Positions 55,131-63,588 are shown, counted from the stretch's first letter. The stretch is 64,000 nucleotides of DNA from Clostridium magnum DSM 2767 (GCF_001623875.1 NZ_LWAE01000011.1:1-64000); one strand, 5' to 3'. Program-made: numbers and translations. The notes: generated by a model from the sequence alone, not told the origin.

Positions 55131-56310
55131 CTAAATCACCTCTATCTTCAATGTATTTTGCAATTGTACTAACATCCTTATCGCCACGGCCTGACAAACA
55201 AAGTATTACAATATCATCACTTGTAAGAGTTTTGCAAAGCTTAGGCAGATATGCTAATGCATGGGCACTTTCAATTGCTGGTATAATTCCTTCTAGTCTG
55301 CATAATTCTAAAAGTGCTTCCATTGCCTGTGTATCTGTCACACTATCATAGGTAACACGTCCTATACTATCAAGGTAAGCGTGTTCTGGCCCTATTCCTG
55401 GATAATCAAGTCCTGCTGAAATAGAATATGCTAAATTAATATTCCCGTTTTCATCCTGTAAAAGATATGATCTCATGCCATGTAGTACCCCAACCCTTTT
55501 TTCTGACATTGCTGCTGCATGCTCTCCTGTTTCTATTCCTTTTCCTGCTGCTTCAACGCCATGTAATTTTACAGCTGGGTCATCAATAAATTCAGCAAAC
55601 ATTCCAATTGAATTAGATCCTCCTCCGCAGCAGGCTACAACAGCTGAAGGCAATCTTCCTTCCTTTTCTAAAATTTGCTTTTTAGCTTCTTTACTAATAA
55701 TGCTTTGGAAGTTCTTAACTATTTCAGGATAGGGATGTGGTCCCAGTGCAGAACCCAAAACATAAAAGGTATCCTCTGCTTCCTTTGACCAAGTTCTAAT
55801 GGCCTCATTTGTTGCATCTTTTAAGGTATTACTTCCAGAGGTTACTGGAACAACTGTTGCACCAAGCATTTCCATTCTTAAAACATTAAGCTTTTGTCTC
55901 TCAATATCCTCTGTTCCCATATATACCTTACATTTCATATCGAATAGTGCAGCACCTGTTGCAGTAGCAACACCATGTTGTCCAGCACCTGTTTCTGCAA
56001 TAACTTTCTTCTTTCCCATACGTTTTGCTAAAAGAATTTGTCCAATAACATTATTAATCTTATGAGCACCTGTATGGTTTAAATCTTCTCTTTTAAGATA
56101 TATTTTAGGACCATATTTTGAACTGAGTTTCGAAGCAAAATATAAAGGATTTTCCCTTCCTACATAGTCCTTCATATAATAATTGTATTCTTCCCAGAAC
56201 TTAGGGTCATTTATAGCTTCATTATAAGCAGCCTCCAGCTCTTTTAAAGTATTCATAAGAGATTCAGAAACATATTGTCCACCGAATTCTCCATATTTTT
56301 TATTTTGCAT
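55123..56310 (-). CDS. trpB: Tryptophan synthase beta subunit
   Basis: A PLP enzyme that joins indole and serine to tryptophan. The PLP lysine lies in HTGAHKINN (Lys84 from this start, Lys87 if the upstream ATG at 56319 is used), the phosphate-binding loop is GGGSNSIG, and EYNYYMKDYVGRENPLYFA and LCLSGRGDKDV are TrpB1-type family blocks. The ATG at 56319 has its AAAGG one base away, so the ATG at 56310 is better spaced; either is possible. It is the first gene of a trpBA unit divergent from a SorC-type regulator. Confidence 0.96.
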   Translation of the reverse strand: MQNKKYGEFGGQYVSESLMNTLKELEAAYNEAINDPKFWEEYNYYMKDYVGRENPLYFASKLSSKYGPKIYLKREDLNHTGAHKINNVIGQILLAKRMGKKKVIAETGAGQHGVATATGAALFDMKCKVYMGTEDIERQKLNVLRMEMLGATVVPVTSGSNTLKDATNEAIRTWSKEAEDTFYVLGSALGPHPYPEIVKNFQSIISKEAKKQILEKEGRLPSAVVACCGGGSNSIGMFAEFIDDPAVKLHGVEAAGKGIETGEHAAAMSEKRVGVLHGMRSYLLQDENGNINLAYSISAGLDYPGIGPEHAYLDSIGRVTYDSVTDTQAMEALLELCRLEGIIPAIESAHALAYLPKLCKTLTSDDIVILCLSGRGDKDVSTIAKYIEDRGDLDE

Positions 56311-56362
56311 AGTTTTCATTCCTTTCTTTTACAAATCCCTTTACTTTATAGTAATATAGAGT

Positions 56363-56395
56363 TAGAATATATTTCAATCACTGAAATATATTTCA
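56363..56395. promoter_or_regulatory. Paired palindromic operators between trpBA and the SorC-type gene
   Basis: TGAAATATATTTCA (56382-56395) is a perfect 14-bp palindrome; 19 bp upstream, 56363-56376 is a near-copy, TAGAATATATTTCA. The two together form a larger inverted repeat about the ATCAC spacer. They are placed in the 111-bp divergent gap and probably bind the adjacent regulator. Confidence 0.7.
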
Positions 56396-56421
56396 TTTAT
56401 AAAAACATGAAGGGGAATAGT

Positions 56422-57366
56422 ATGGCAATATATGATAATAAACGTCTTGTTGTAAAAATCTGTAAATTATTTTACAAAGACAATATGAGTCAAAAAGATA
56501 TTTCTTTAGCACTTGGCATATCTAAGCCGCAGGTGTGTAGAATGCTTAATTTTGCTAAAGAAAATCATATCGTTGAATTTACAATAAATAATCCTTACTC
56601 ACAGGAATTCCAATTAGAAGAGAAACTTATAGAAAAATATTCACTAAAAGAAGCTTTCGTATTTAACTTTTCATATCAAAATCAAGATGAAGCTATCAAC
56701 AAATTAGGTGAATGCTGTGCTGAGCAGCTTGATAAATATTTTACCGATAATTCTATTATAGGTGTTATGAGCGGACGCACCATTGCAGCTATTTCTAACT
56801 TTGCACATAAGCTCACAAGAGAAGGTTTAAATTTCGTCCCTTTAGTGGGCAATATAGGTTCACAGGGCCATAAGTGGCATGCAAATGTAATTGCTGAAAA
56901 TTTCGCACATAGAACAGGAGGAAACTACAGCCTTTTGAATGCTCCTATTATTCTCCAAAACCCAGAAACCTGTAATCTTATAAAAAAAGAGCCTTCCATT
57001 TCACAAATACTTGTAAAAGGAAGAGCATGTAATATTGCGCTTATTGGTATCGGTGAAATAAACTTATCTTCTACTTCTTACCTTTGTGGTGCATTTTCAG
57101 AAGATGATATTACTAAACTGACTGCTCAAAATGCTGTTGCATCAGTCTGTACTTCTTACGTTTCAAAAGATGGCAAAATTCTAGATACTGAGCTAAATTT
57201 ACGGTCTATTGGAATATCACTTGACGAACTTACTAAAAGTATTACTATTGCCTTTTCCACTGGTAAGGAAAAAATTGAGGCAACAAAAGCAGTCCTAAAA
57301 AGTGGCTATATTGATATTTTTATGACTTCCCAAGACATGGCTGAAGAATTACTTGAAGCAAAATAA
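56422..57366 (+). CDS. SorC/DeoR-type transcriptional regulator
   Basis: A 314-residue protein: an N-terminal winged-helix region (KLFYKDNMSQKDISLALGISKPQVCRML, residues 13-40) and a C-terminal sugar-binding-like domain (VMSGRTIAAISNF, VPLVGNIGSQG, NIALIGIGEI) of the SorC/CggR group. Such proteins bind phosphorylated sugars or similar small molecules and act as tetramers. It is divergent from trpBA with operator palindromes between, so it probably controls trpBA and itself; that pairing is unusual. The open frame extends upstream into trpB antisense; the ATG at 56422 has AAGGGGA 5 bp ahead. Confidence 0.85.
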   Translation: MAIYDNKRLVVKICKLFYKDNMSQKDISLALGISKPQVCRMLNFAKENHIVEFTINNPYSQEFQLEEKLIEKYSLKEAFVFNFSYQNQDEAINKLGECCAEQLDKYFTDNSIIGVMSGRTIAAISNFAHKLTREGLNFVPLVGNIGSQGHKWHANVIAENFAHRTGGNYSLLNAPIILQNPETCNLIKKEPSISQILVKGRACNIALIGIGEINLSSTSYLCGAFSEDDITKLTAQNAVASVCTSYVSKDGKILDTELNLRSIGISLDELTKSITIAFSTGKEKIEATKAVLKSGYIDIFMTSQDMAEELLEAK

Positions 57367-57532
57367 TAATATGTCTTTCTTCTTTTAGGATACAAGATAG
57401 TATTGAGATTTTATAATTTAGACATACATTTTTTCTCTAATTGGGAAAAAACCCATACATTTTGTGGATTATATCATATTATGTGGAATTTGGTTTCGAA
57501 ATGTGCAAAGAATAAATAGGCATCTTGAAATA

Positions 57533-58135
57533 TTAACTATCTGAAGTCAGGTCATCTATAATAAATGACATATGTATATGTAATCTTACAAGAGGATTGT
57601 GGAAATCATCTTCCATAAATTCAGCTATTTTACTTAGTCTGTATTTTATAGTATTTCGATGAAGATACAACGAATTAGCAGTAGAGGTTGTGTCCTGATT
57701 ATTCTCCAAAAAACTCCTCAGTGTAATCAGGTATTCGCTATCTTCTTTTTTATCTTCAAAGCTTAATATGAAATAAGCCTTATTAGAGCTGTAGGTATAC
57801 ACACAGAAGCTAAATAGTTTTTTAATTCGCTGCATATATAAGCTGCCTTTTTTTCTATATAACTATCTCTTGAATCGATAACTTCTAATACTGAAAAGTA
57901 TTTTTTGGTATTCCATCCTAACGATACGGCTTGATTATAGGCCATGGTCTCATTTGTAATTTTACCTAAAAGCAGTTCTATTACAAATTCTCTTTTAAGT
58001 TCTCCTAAAGCTTTTGAAACCTTATTTTGGCTAGTAATTTTTGCAGCTATGGTTTCAGCAATCATTTGAAGAATTTCTAAATCATTTGCTGTCCACAAAG
58101 AGGGGCTTTCCATTTTTGTTTAATCGCTCCCAAAA
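57533..58135 (-). pseudogene. PucR/CdaR-type regulator remnant
   Basis: Pieces of one regulator lie in different frames. 58113-57763 encodes TANDLEILQMIAETIAAKI (end of a GAF-like domain) and LGELKREFVIELLLG, the usual linker; about 57800 the frame changes, and 57835-57533 supplies the C-terminal PucR helix-turn-helix: TLRSFLENNQDTTSTANSLYLHRNTIKYRLSKI. Upstream (58114-58135) LGAIKQKWK appears in yet another frame, and the N-terminal sensor domain is absent. At least two frameshifts plus truncation show real decay rather than one sequencing slip. The original function cannot be told. Confidence 0.75.
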
Positions 58136-58148
58136 CTTGTTGTAATCA

Positions 58149-58244
58149 GTTCTTTCCACAAGGGATGAGGGACAAATGGATGTAGTTGAAAAGATAAGCA
58201 GTAGAATAGTATTAATTAATAATGACCAAGTAGCAGTGGATTGA
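58149..58244 (+). pseudogene. ABC transporter ATPase fragment
   Basis: A 31-codon stretch reads VLSTRDEGQMDVVEKISSR followed by IVLINNDQVAVD and a stop. This matches the end of an ABC ATPase core, where STHD-x-x-Q/E-VEK-C-RI-L-I-G is usual; the H-loop His is Arg here and no Walker motifs lie upstream. It is a remnant only. It lies inside the 436-bp gap 58136-58571; between 58245 and 58434 I see no recognisable gene. Confidence 0.5.
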
Positions 58245-58434
58245 ACCAGTGATAATCATTAATATGATTAATAGCCAATTCATAAGTGTATCTCTCCGTT
58301 TTAAACCTAACAACAAGTAATAAGGATGGCAGAGGAAATCCTGATATAACTGATGATAGAATTATCCAGCTCATTCCGAAATAAAGGGATATTTAGAATC
58401 CTTGAGAGAAAAGATTTTGTTTTAATTACATTTA

Positions 58435-58471
58435 AAGATGGCAGTATTAGAGCGGGTAGTCATCGGATAAA
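58435..58471 (-). repeat. Fragment of the IS605-like end repeat (third site)
   Basis: The reverse complement matches 8424-8460 at 35 of 37 positions, including CCGATGACTA and CGCTCTAATACT. The hairpin part downstream is missing, so this is a truncated copy in a decayed region. Confidence 0.7.
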
Positions 58472-58571
58472 AGCCTAGGTGCTAGAGATAGCACCTATTC
58501 AAGTTAACTCAAGACTTTTAATTTATACATATTAGCTATAATAGTATTTAATATTGGTTCTTTTAGTTAAT

Positions 58572-59339
58572 TTAGCTATTTGAATCTATAATTTCTCTTA
58601 ATGTTATATTGTCATTTCTAAATCTGGCATCAGGATTCTTTTCTCTTTTAAGTTTTATAGACTTTTGAGGGCAGAGATTTATACAAGCAAGGCAGAATTC
58701 GCATTCATCTCCATAAACAGGTTTACTATTTTTAATTAATTTATTTATAGAGATGTTATCCCTAGGACATACCTTGGCACAAGTTCCACAACCGTTACAC
58801 TTATCATTAATTGAAAAGTTTTTTACCGAATTAAAGTTAGGCAAAACTTTTTCTAGATGGCTTATTCCCTTTGTTAATACAGAATATAAGACTGTACCAT
58901 CAGGAACATGCTTTTTATTTTCAGCTACATCTAGCAATAGGCTATTTAAGTTTTCCTCAATGTTTTTGTTTTTTAGTTTCTGCTGATCAATATCAAAAAT
59001 AGGTAAGTAGTTATCAATCATAAGTAAGCTGTTTGCATAATGTATAGTTATATTATTTTGGGCTGCCAGTTCTGTAAACCAGCTAGGACCATTTCCAATT
59101 TTGTTTCCATATGTTAAAATAGCAAAAATGTAAGGGCTTTTTAGGCTTACTCTCTCTACAAATTCACGGACAATTTTTGGTGCAGCAAATCCATAACAAG
59201 GAAAGATGATACCTATTTTTTTGTCTTCAAAACTAAGTTGATTACTTTTTAGAACCTTTGGTATGGAGTAAAGTTCACCTCCAAACTTTTTGGCAACATA
59301 TAAACTATTTCCAGTGGCAGTAAAATAAAATATTTTCAT
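58572..59339 (-). CDS. EFR1-type ferredoxin-flavodoxin fusion protein
   Basis: A 255-residue cytosolic electron-transfer protein. The N-terminal half is flavodoxin-like (YFTATGNSLYVAKKF phosphate loop, IIFPCYGFAAPKIV, ILTYGNKIG), and the C-terminal half has two 4Fe-4S ferredoxin motifs, CNGCGTCAKVCP and CEFCLACINLCP, both with all four Cys. It is the EFR1 arrangement. Redox partner unknown. AAGGAGG precedes the ATG. The upstream ArsR-type gene is on the same strand with a shared operator between. Confidence 0.9.
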   Translation of the reverse strand: MKIFYFTATGNSLYVAKKFGGELYSIPKVLKSNQLSFEDKKIGIIFPCYGFAAPKIVREFVERVSLKSPYIFAILTYGNKIGNGPSWFTELAAQNNITIHYANSLLMIDNYLPIFDIDQQKLKNKNIEENLNSLLLDVAENKKHVPDGTVLYSVLTKGISHLEKVLPNFNSVKNFSINDKCNGCGTCAKVCPRDNISINKLIKNSKPVYGDECEFCLACINLCPQKSIKLKREKNPDARFRNDNITLREIIDSNS

Positions 59340-59395
59340 TTATAAACCTCCTTGATAAGCAATTAAATTGGAAATTAAATATTTAAATTTGATAC

Positions 59396-59415
59396 TTTGA
59401 AAACTATCGAATTGT
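59396..59415. promoter_or_regulatory. Operator-like site in front of the EFR1 gene
   Basis: TTTGAAA-AC-TATCGAA followed by TTG: the right half is identical to the arsR operator at 59766-59781 and the left half differs at two of seven positions. It lies 57 bp before the EFR1 ATG. Confidence 0.55.
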
Positions 59416-59449
59416 TAGGCGAAACCAAAACTTTTTGGTTCCATAATCC

Positions 59450-59737
59450 TTATAGATTAAATAATTTGATAACATCCTTAACTAATTCTTTATTTACTCT
59501 ACATATTAAGAATTTACCTTTTTTTTCAGTAGTTATTAATTCTGCATTTGCTAATTCTTTAATATGGTGAGAAATAGTAGGAGCACCTATGTTCAAAGAT
59601 TGAATAATATCCGTAACAAAACATTCACTTCCATTAGGATAGCTAGATTCATTCGATTCAGCTATTTTTAAATATAATTCTAATCTATTTGGGTTAGATA
59701 AGGCTTTAAATACCTTTGCCATTTTATTTATATCCAT
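59450..59737 (-). CDS. ArsR/SmtB-type winged-helix regulator
   Basis: A 95-residue ArsR-family repressor: FKALSNPNRLELYLKI starts the domain, DIIQSLNIGAPTISHHIKELANAELI is the recognition helix-turn-helix, and TTEKKGKFLICRVN is the wing. No classic CxC metal site is present; a single Cys lies near residue 38 and one near 80, so it may sense redox state or another ligand rather than arsenic. GGAG lies 8 bp before the ATG at 59737; the TTG at 59749 overlaps that site. It probably represses itself and the EFR1 gene. Confidence 0.88.
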   Translation of the reverse strand: MDINKMAKVFKALSNPNRLELYLKIAESNESSYPNGSECFVTDIIQSLNIGAPTISHHIKELANAELITTEKKGKFLICRVNKELVKDVIKLFNL

Positions 59738-59765
59738 AACAATCTCCAATCTTTTTGTATCAAAC

Positions 59766-59781
59766 TTCGATAACTATCGAA
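59766..59781. promoter_or_regulatory. Palindromic operator of the ArsR-type gene
   Basis: TTCGATA-AC-TATCGAA, a perfect 7-bp-arm inverted repeat 29 bp upstream of the arsR ATG, followed by TTGATTCTATCAA. The 304-bp gap to the AraC gene also holds the hairpin repeat at 59974-60001 and otherwise A/T-rich sequence. Confidence 0.7.
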
Positions 59782-59971
59782 TTGATTCTATCAAATAAAT
59801 TATTTCATGTCAATGAAAAATATTATTGATCATGCTTATCGGTAAACTTAAAAATTCGAAAGTTAGCAAAACATATTAAATTTATGTTATAGGATAACTT
59901 TGTCTATATCCATTTTTATTAGCTTGAAAAACATGATATAATTACCACTAAGTAATTCAGAATAATAAATA

Positions 59972-60005
59972 GGGACCTTATTGGAGAAATCTAATATGGT
60001 CTTTT
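59972..60005 (+). repeat. GAAA-loop hairpin repeat upstream of the AraC gene
   Basis: GACCTTATTGGA (59974-59985), loop GAAA, TCTAATATGGTC (59990-60001), followed by TTTTAG. Partner of 44433-44466. It is 40 bp before the AraC ATG, so if it terminates transcription it would act as an attenuator or as the end of a short RNA. Confidence 0.7.
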
Positions 60006-60041
60006 AGCTTATAATATTTTTATTTTATACTGGAGGAGAAC

Positions 60042-60872
60042 ATGAATATAAATAATCTTTTTTTCCATATTCATTATTGTAATAAGAGGCAATTTAATGA
60101 TCCTTGGAAGCATAAATCAAAACTGGTTAGAACTCTTCAACATCATGAACTGTTACTTATTCTTGGAGGAAAAGGAAGTATTACAATTGAAAATAAGAAA
60201 CATCAGATTAAAGAAGGTGTGATATTTTATATTTGTCCTAATGTATTGCAGTGTATAGATATAGCTGTTGAAGAACCTATTTATTTTCTGTCAGTTCATT
60301 TTAGTTATGCAAATGTGAGTTTTAATGACAATAAATGGAGTGTTAGAAATGAAACTGAAATGCTTTCACTGAATTCTATGGAAGAATTAAAGGATTATTA
60401 TCATGTTAGTGATGTATTTAAGAAATTAGTGGACAGCTGGTATGGAAAATTACCTGGTTATGAATTTAGTACTAAGGCTTTACTTCAGCAATTGATATTT
60501 GAAGTTTTTCAAAATATAAAAAGACAAAATCAGAATTACTCAGTATCCTTAAAGGTAGAAAAAATCATTGAATATATGCATGAAAATATAGACAAAAAAG
60601 TTACCTTAATTGAATTGTCAGAGATGGTACAATTATCACCTGCATATTTATCAAGGTCTTTCAAAGAAATTACCGGGTATTCTGTAATTCAGTTCTTTAA
60701 TAAAATGAAAATTGATAAAGCAAAAGAGCTTATAATAGATGGAAACAAAAAGATAAAAGAGGTAGCAGGAGCCGTTGGATTTACCGATGAGTTTTATTTT
60801 AGCAGGCTATTTAAAAAAGTTGAGGGCATAAGTCCTTCGGAATTTTACAGCAAAAATGTCCATGAAGTTTAA
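60042..60872 (+). CDS. AraC-family transcriptional regulator
   Basis: A 276-residue regulator with an N-terminal cupin-like sensor domain (HELLLILGGKGSITIENKKHQIKEG) and a C-terminal double helix-turn-helix: VTLIELSEMVQLSPAYLSRSFKEITG and IKEVAGAVGFTDEFYFSRLFKKVEGISPSEF. GGAGGAG lies 7 bp before the ATG. The MFS exporter follows on the same strand after 90 bp and is the likely target. Cytosolic DNA-binding protein; ligand unknown. Confidence 0.92.
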   Translation: MNINNLFFHIHYCNKRQFNDPWKHKSKLVRTLQHHELLLILGGKGSITIENKKHQIKEGVIFYICPNVLQCIDIAVEEPIYFLSVHFSYANVSFNDNKWSVRNETEMLSLNSMEELKDYYHVSDVFKKLVDSWYGKLPGYEFSTKALLQQLIFEVFQNIKRQNQNYSVSLKVEKIIEYMHENIDKKVTLIELSEMVQLSPAYLSRSFKEITGYSVIQFFNKMKIDKAKELIIDGNKKIKEVAGAVGFTDEFYFSRLFKKVEGISPSEFYSKNVHEV

Positions 60873-60961
60873 TATTGTACATGGTATAGAGCCATTTCAT
60901 AAGATAAAATGAGGATTGTATCGGACAACAATTGAAACATAGAAGAAGGAAGGCTTATATC

Positions 60962-62146
60962 ATGGGAATTTGGAAAAGAAATTTAATAGTTTGCTGGTTT
61001 GGAATGTTTGTTACAAGTATAGGAATGAGCCAGATAGCGCCAGTGCTGCCACTTTATATAAAGCATCTTGGAGTACAGCAAACAGCTTTAATAGAACAAT
61101 TCTCGGGAATTGCTTTTGGGGTTACATTTATAATTTGCGCTATTTTTTCACCAATTTGGGGCCAGGCTGCTGATAAGTTTGGGCGAAAGCCTATGCTGCT
61201 TAGAGCAAGTCTTGGCATGGCTATAGTTATCTTTAGTATGGGATTTGCCCATAATGTATATGAATTGATAGGTTTAAGATTACTGCAAGGAGTTATAACA
61301 GGTTACAGCACTGCCTGCACCACATTAATTGCAACACAAACGGATAAGGAACATGCAGGGTGGGCTTTAGGTACACTTTCAACATCATCTATTGCAGGCT
61401 CTTTACTTGGGCCAATGATTGGTGGTTATATAGGGGAGAATCTTGGTTTGCAAAATGTGTTTTTTATAACTGGTGCATTAATGGTTATTACATTTATTAC
61501 AACAGTTCTATTTGTAAAAGAGGATTTTAATCGTGAAGATAAAAAGGTACTAAGTACAAAAGAAATTTGGAGTACTATTTCTAATAAAAGCTTAATTGTC
61601 ATAATGTTTGTGACCTCTTTTATATTAACTTTAGCATTATACTCTATAGAGCCAATAATAACAGTATATGTTACTCAGTTATCCATAAATACTAGCCATG
61701 TTGCTTTGCTATCAGGAATGACATTTTCAGCTTCGGGGCTAGCCAGTATAATTGCTGCCCCAACACTTGGAAAGCTGTCTGATAAGATTGGACCACAGAA
61801 GGTAATGTTAGGTGCACTTATAGTGGCAGGAATAATTTTTATACCTCAAGCCTTTGTAAGAAACCCATGGCAGTTAATGATACTTCGTTTCATGTTAGGA
61901 TTAGCCACTGCAGGGCTTGCGCCTTCTATTAATTCTTTAGTAAAAAAAATCACACCAAGTTCTCTTACCGGTAGAGTTTTTGGATTGAATATGGCTGCCC
62001 AGTATTTAGGTGTCTTTGGCGGCTCAATTTTAGGAGGACAAGTGGCAGCCTATATGGGTATCAGATATGTATTTTTTATCACAAGTACACTGTTATTAAT
62101 AAATGCATTCTGGGTTTATAGTAAAGTGTCTACAAGGCTCGCTTAA
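60962..62146 (+). CDS. Major facilitator superfamily multidrug-type exporter
   Basis: A 394-residue membrane protein with 12 hydrophobic segments. Motif A is GQAADKFGRKPML after segment 2, a weaker copy GKLSDKIGPQKVM occurs after segment 8, and LGPMIGGYIGENLG is the antiporter motif C in segment 5, which marks drug:H+ exporters. The frame is open to a TTG at 60932; the ATG at 60962 has AAGGAAGG 11 bp ahead. It follows an AraC regulator that may respond to its substrate. Confidence 0.9.
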   Translation: MGIWKRNLIVCWFGMFVTSIGMSQIAPVLPLYIKHLGVQQTALIEQFSGIAFGVTFIICAIFSPIWGQAADKFGRKPMLLRASLGMAIVIFSMGFAHNVYELIGLRLLQGVITGYSTACTTLIATQTDKEHAGWALGTLSTSSIAGSLLGPMIGGYIGENLGLQNVFFITGALMVITFITTVLFVKEDFNREDKKVLSTKEIWSTISNKSLIVIMFVTSFILTLALYSIEPIITVYVTQLSINTSHVALLSGMTFSASGLASIIAAPTLGKLSDKIGPQKVMLGALIVAGIIFIPQAFVRNPWQLMILRFMLGLATAGLAPSINSLVKKITPSSLTGRVFGLNMAAQYLGVFGGSILGGQVAAYMGIRYVFFITSTLLLINAFWVYSKVSTRLA

Positions 62147-62203
62147 AGTATTTGTTTTAGAACTAAAAAATAATATTGAGAGATAAAGGATGAGAAATTA
62201 AAT

Positions 62204-62506
62204 ATGGAAGATTTAAAATTAGCAAATGAAACTGAAGTTATTAAACCAGATAGAACAGCTCTTGTAGTTATTGATTTGCAGTTAAGACGTCGTGGAATTG
62301 ATACTATTGTTTTGTGTGGAGTTTCTACTGGAATTGGTGTAGACACTACTGCAAGAGAAGCTTTTCAACAAGGTTACAATCAAATTTTTGTAGAAGATGC
62401 TATGGCAGCTATAACAAAGGAAGAACATGATTATGTTTGTAAGTATATATTCCCTAGAATAGGTAAGATTAGAACAACAGAAAATATAGAATCATCAATT
62501 AGTTAA
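62204..62506 (+). pseudogene. Isochorismatase-family hydrolase with internal deletion
   Basis: A 100-residue ORF that begins like an isochorismatase (DRTALVVIDLQ, containing the catalytic Asp) and jumps directly to the C-terminal half (LRRRGIDTIVLCGVSTGIGVDTTAREAFQQGYN, VEDAMAA, YIFPRIGKIRTTE). About 80-90 residues that normally lie between, with the catalytic Lys, are missing; the reading frame is kept. Family members have about 180-200 residues. It has a weak AAGGATG site and follows the MFS gene. It is probably inactive. Confidence 0.8.
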
Positions 62507-62523
62507 GTAATAAGGGTAAAATT

Positions 62524-62562
62524 AAGACACTTGCTTTGTTTTAAAAAGCCAGTGTCTTTTAT
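62524..62562 (+). terminator. Terminator of the AraC-MFS-isochorismatase unit
   Basis: AAGACACT (62524-62531) and GCTTT pair with AAAGC and AGTGTCTT (to 62558), ending in TTATTG. Confidence 0.8.
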
Positions 62563-62672
62563 TGTATAGATTGTGGGTATACAGGGTTTATGCCTGCTAT
62601 TTTAAATGTGTAGCTTTTTATTTAAACAGCCTACTATAAAGGGAACATATCGCTATGATGAAAATGAGTGTA

Positions 62673-63452
62673 TTAAAGATTTAGTAGTTCTACTGCTACC
62701 ATACTTGATTTTTTTTCAGGAAATAGTTCAAAACCTATAAATCCATCATATTTTAGGGATCTTAAGACATTAAAAATATTTATAAAATTTATTTCTCCAG
62801 TACCCGGTTCATGTCTGCCAGGTACATCTGCAATATGAATATATCCAATATAATCAATGTATTTACGTATATTATCAATAATATTACCTTCCATAATTTG
62901 CATATGATATATATCGTATAATATCTTTATATTGTCCGAATTAATCATTCTGACTAGTTTAGCTGAATCAGAAGTGTAGGCTAAATAATTTCCATCATGG
63001 TCAACTAGTGTATTTAGAGCCTCAAGTACTAGACTAATTTGAGCTTCTTCGGCTATCGGAGCCAGAGCTTTTAAAATATCATGCGCAGTAGAAAATTTAT
63101 CGAAATCACATACTTTACCATAATCATTTATAACAATTCCATCTTTTCCAAGGGCATTAGAATGTATTACAACATTAGAACAATTAAGGTATTTGGCAGT
63201 GATGATAGATGCTTTAATGTACTCAATATATTTTTCTTTTTCATTTATATCTATTAAAGAAAAAGTCCTATCTCCGGAAAAGCTCGCTATCTTTATATGA
63301 TATTCTTCGCATAATTCCTTGATTTTTTCTATATTCTTATCTTCCCAGGACCAAAATTCAATATACTCAAAGCCGGCTTCCTCTACAAGCTTAAATCTCT
63401 CTTCAAAAGGAACTTCTGTAAAAATAGTTTCAATACATATTGATTTTTTCAT
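62673..63452 (-). CDS. Hydroxypyruvate isomerase-like / sugar-phosphate isomerase-epimerase TIM barrel
   Basis: A 259-residue xylose-isomerase-like TIM barrel. Metal and substrate residues of the Hyi group appear in order: Glu in LVLEALNT, Asp-x-x-His in LYDIYHMQ, HIADVPGRHEPGTGEINF, and the final Glu in GFIGFELFPE. Hyi proteins interconvert hydroxypyruvate and tartronate semialdehyde; related clades act on other keto-sugars, so the substrate is not certain. GGGGG lies 7 bp before the ATG at 63452; the TTG at 63458 is less likely. Divergent from the partial AraC gene, a likely regulator. Confidence 0.85.
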   Translation of the reverse strand: MKKSICIETIFTEVPFEERFKLVEEAGFEYIEFWSWEDKNIEKIKELCEEYHIKIASFSGDRTFSLIDINEKEKYIEYIKASIITAKYLNCSNVVIHSNALGKDGIVINDYGKVCDFDKFSTAHDILKALAPIAEEAQISLVLEALNTLVDHDGNYLAYTSDSAKLVRMINSDNIKILYDIYHMQIMEGNIIDNIRKYIDYIGYIHIADVPGRHEPGTGEINFINIFNVLRSLKYDGFIGFELFPEKKSSMVAVELLNL

Positions 63453-63588
63453 TTTCAAACCCCCAAAAGTTATTTTATAATTGAATTATACGATATATAA
63501 ATTTAATATAATCAACGTAATACGAAATTAAATCGACTATTTACGAATATAGAGATGTTATTGAATTGTATAAATTGGAGGATTTAAT

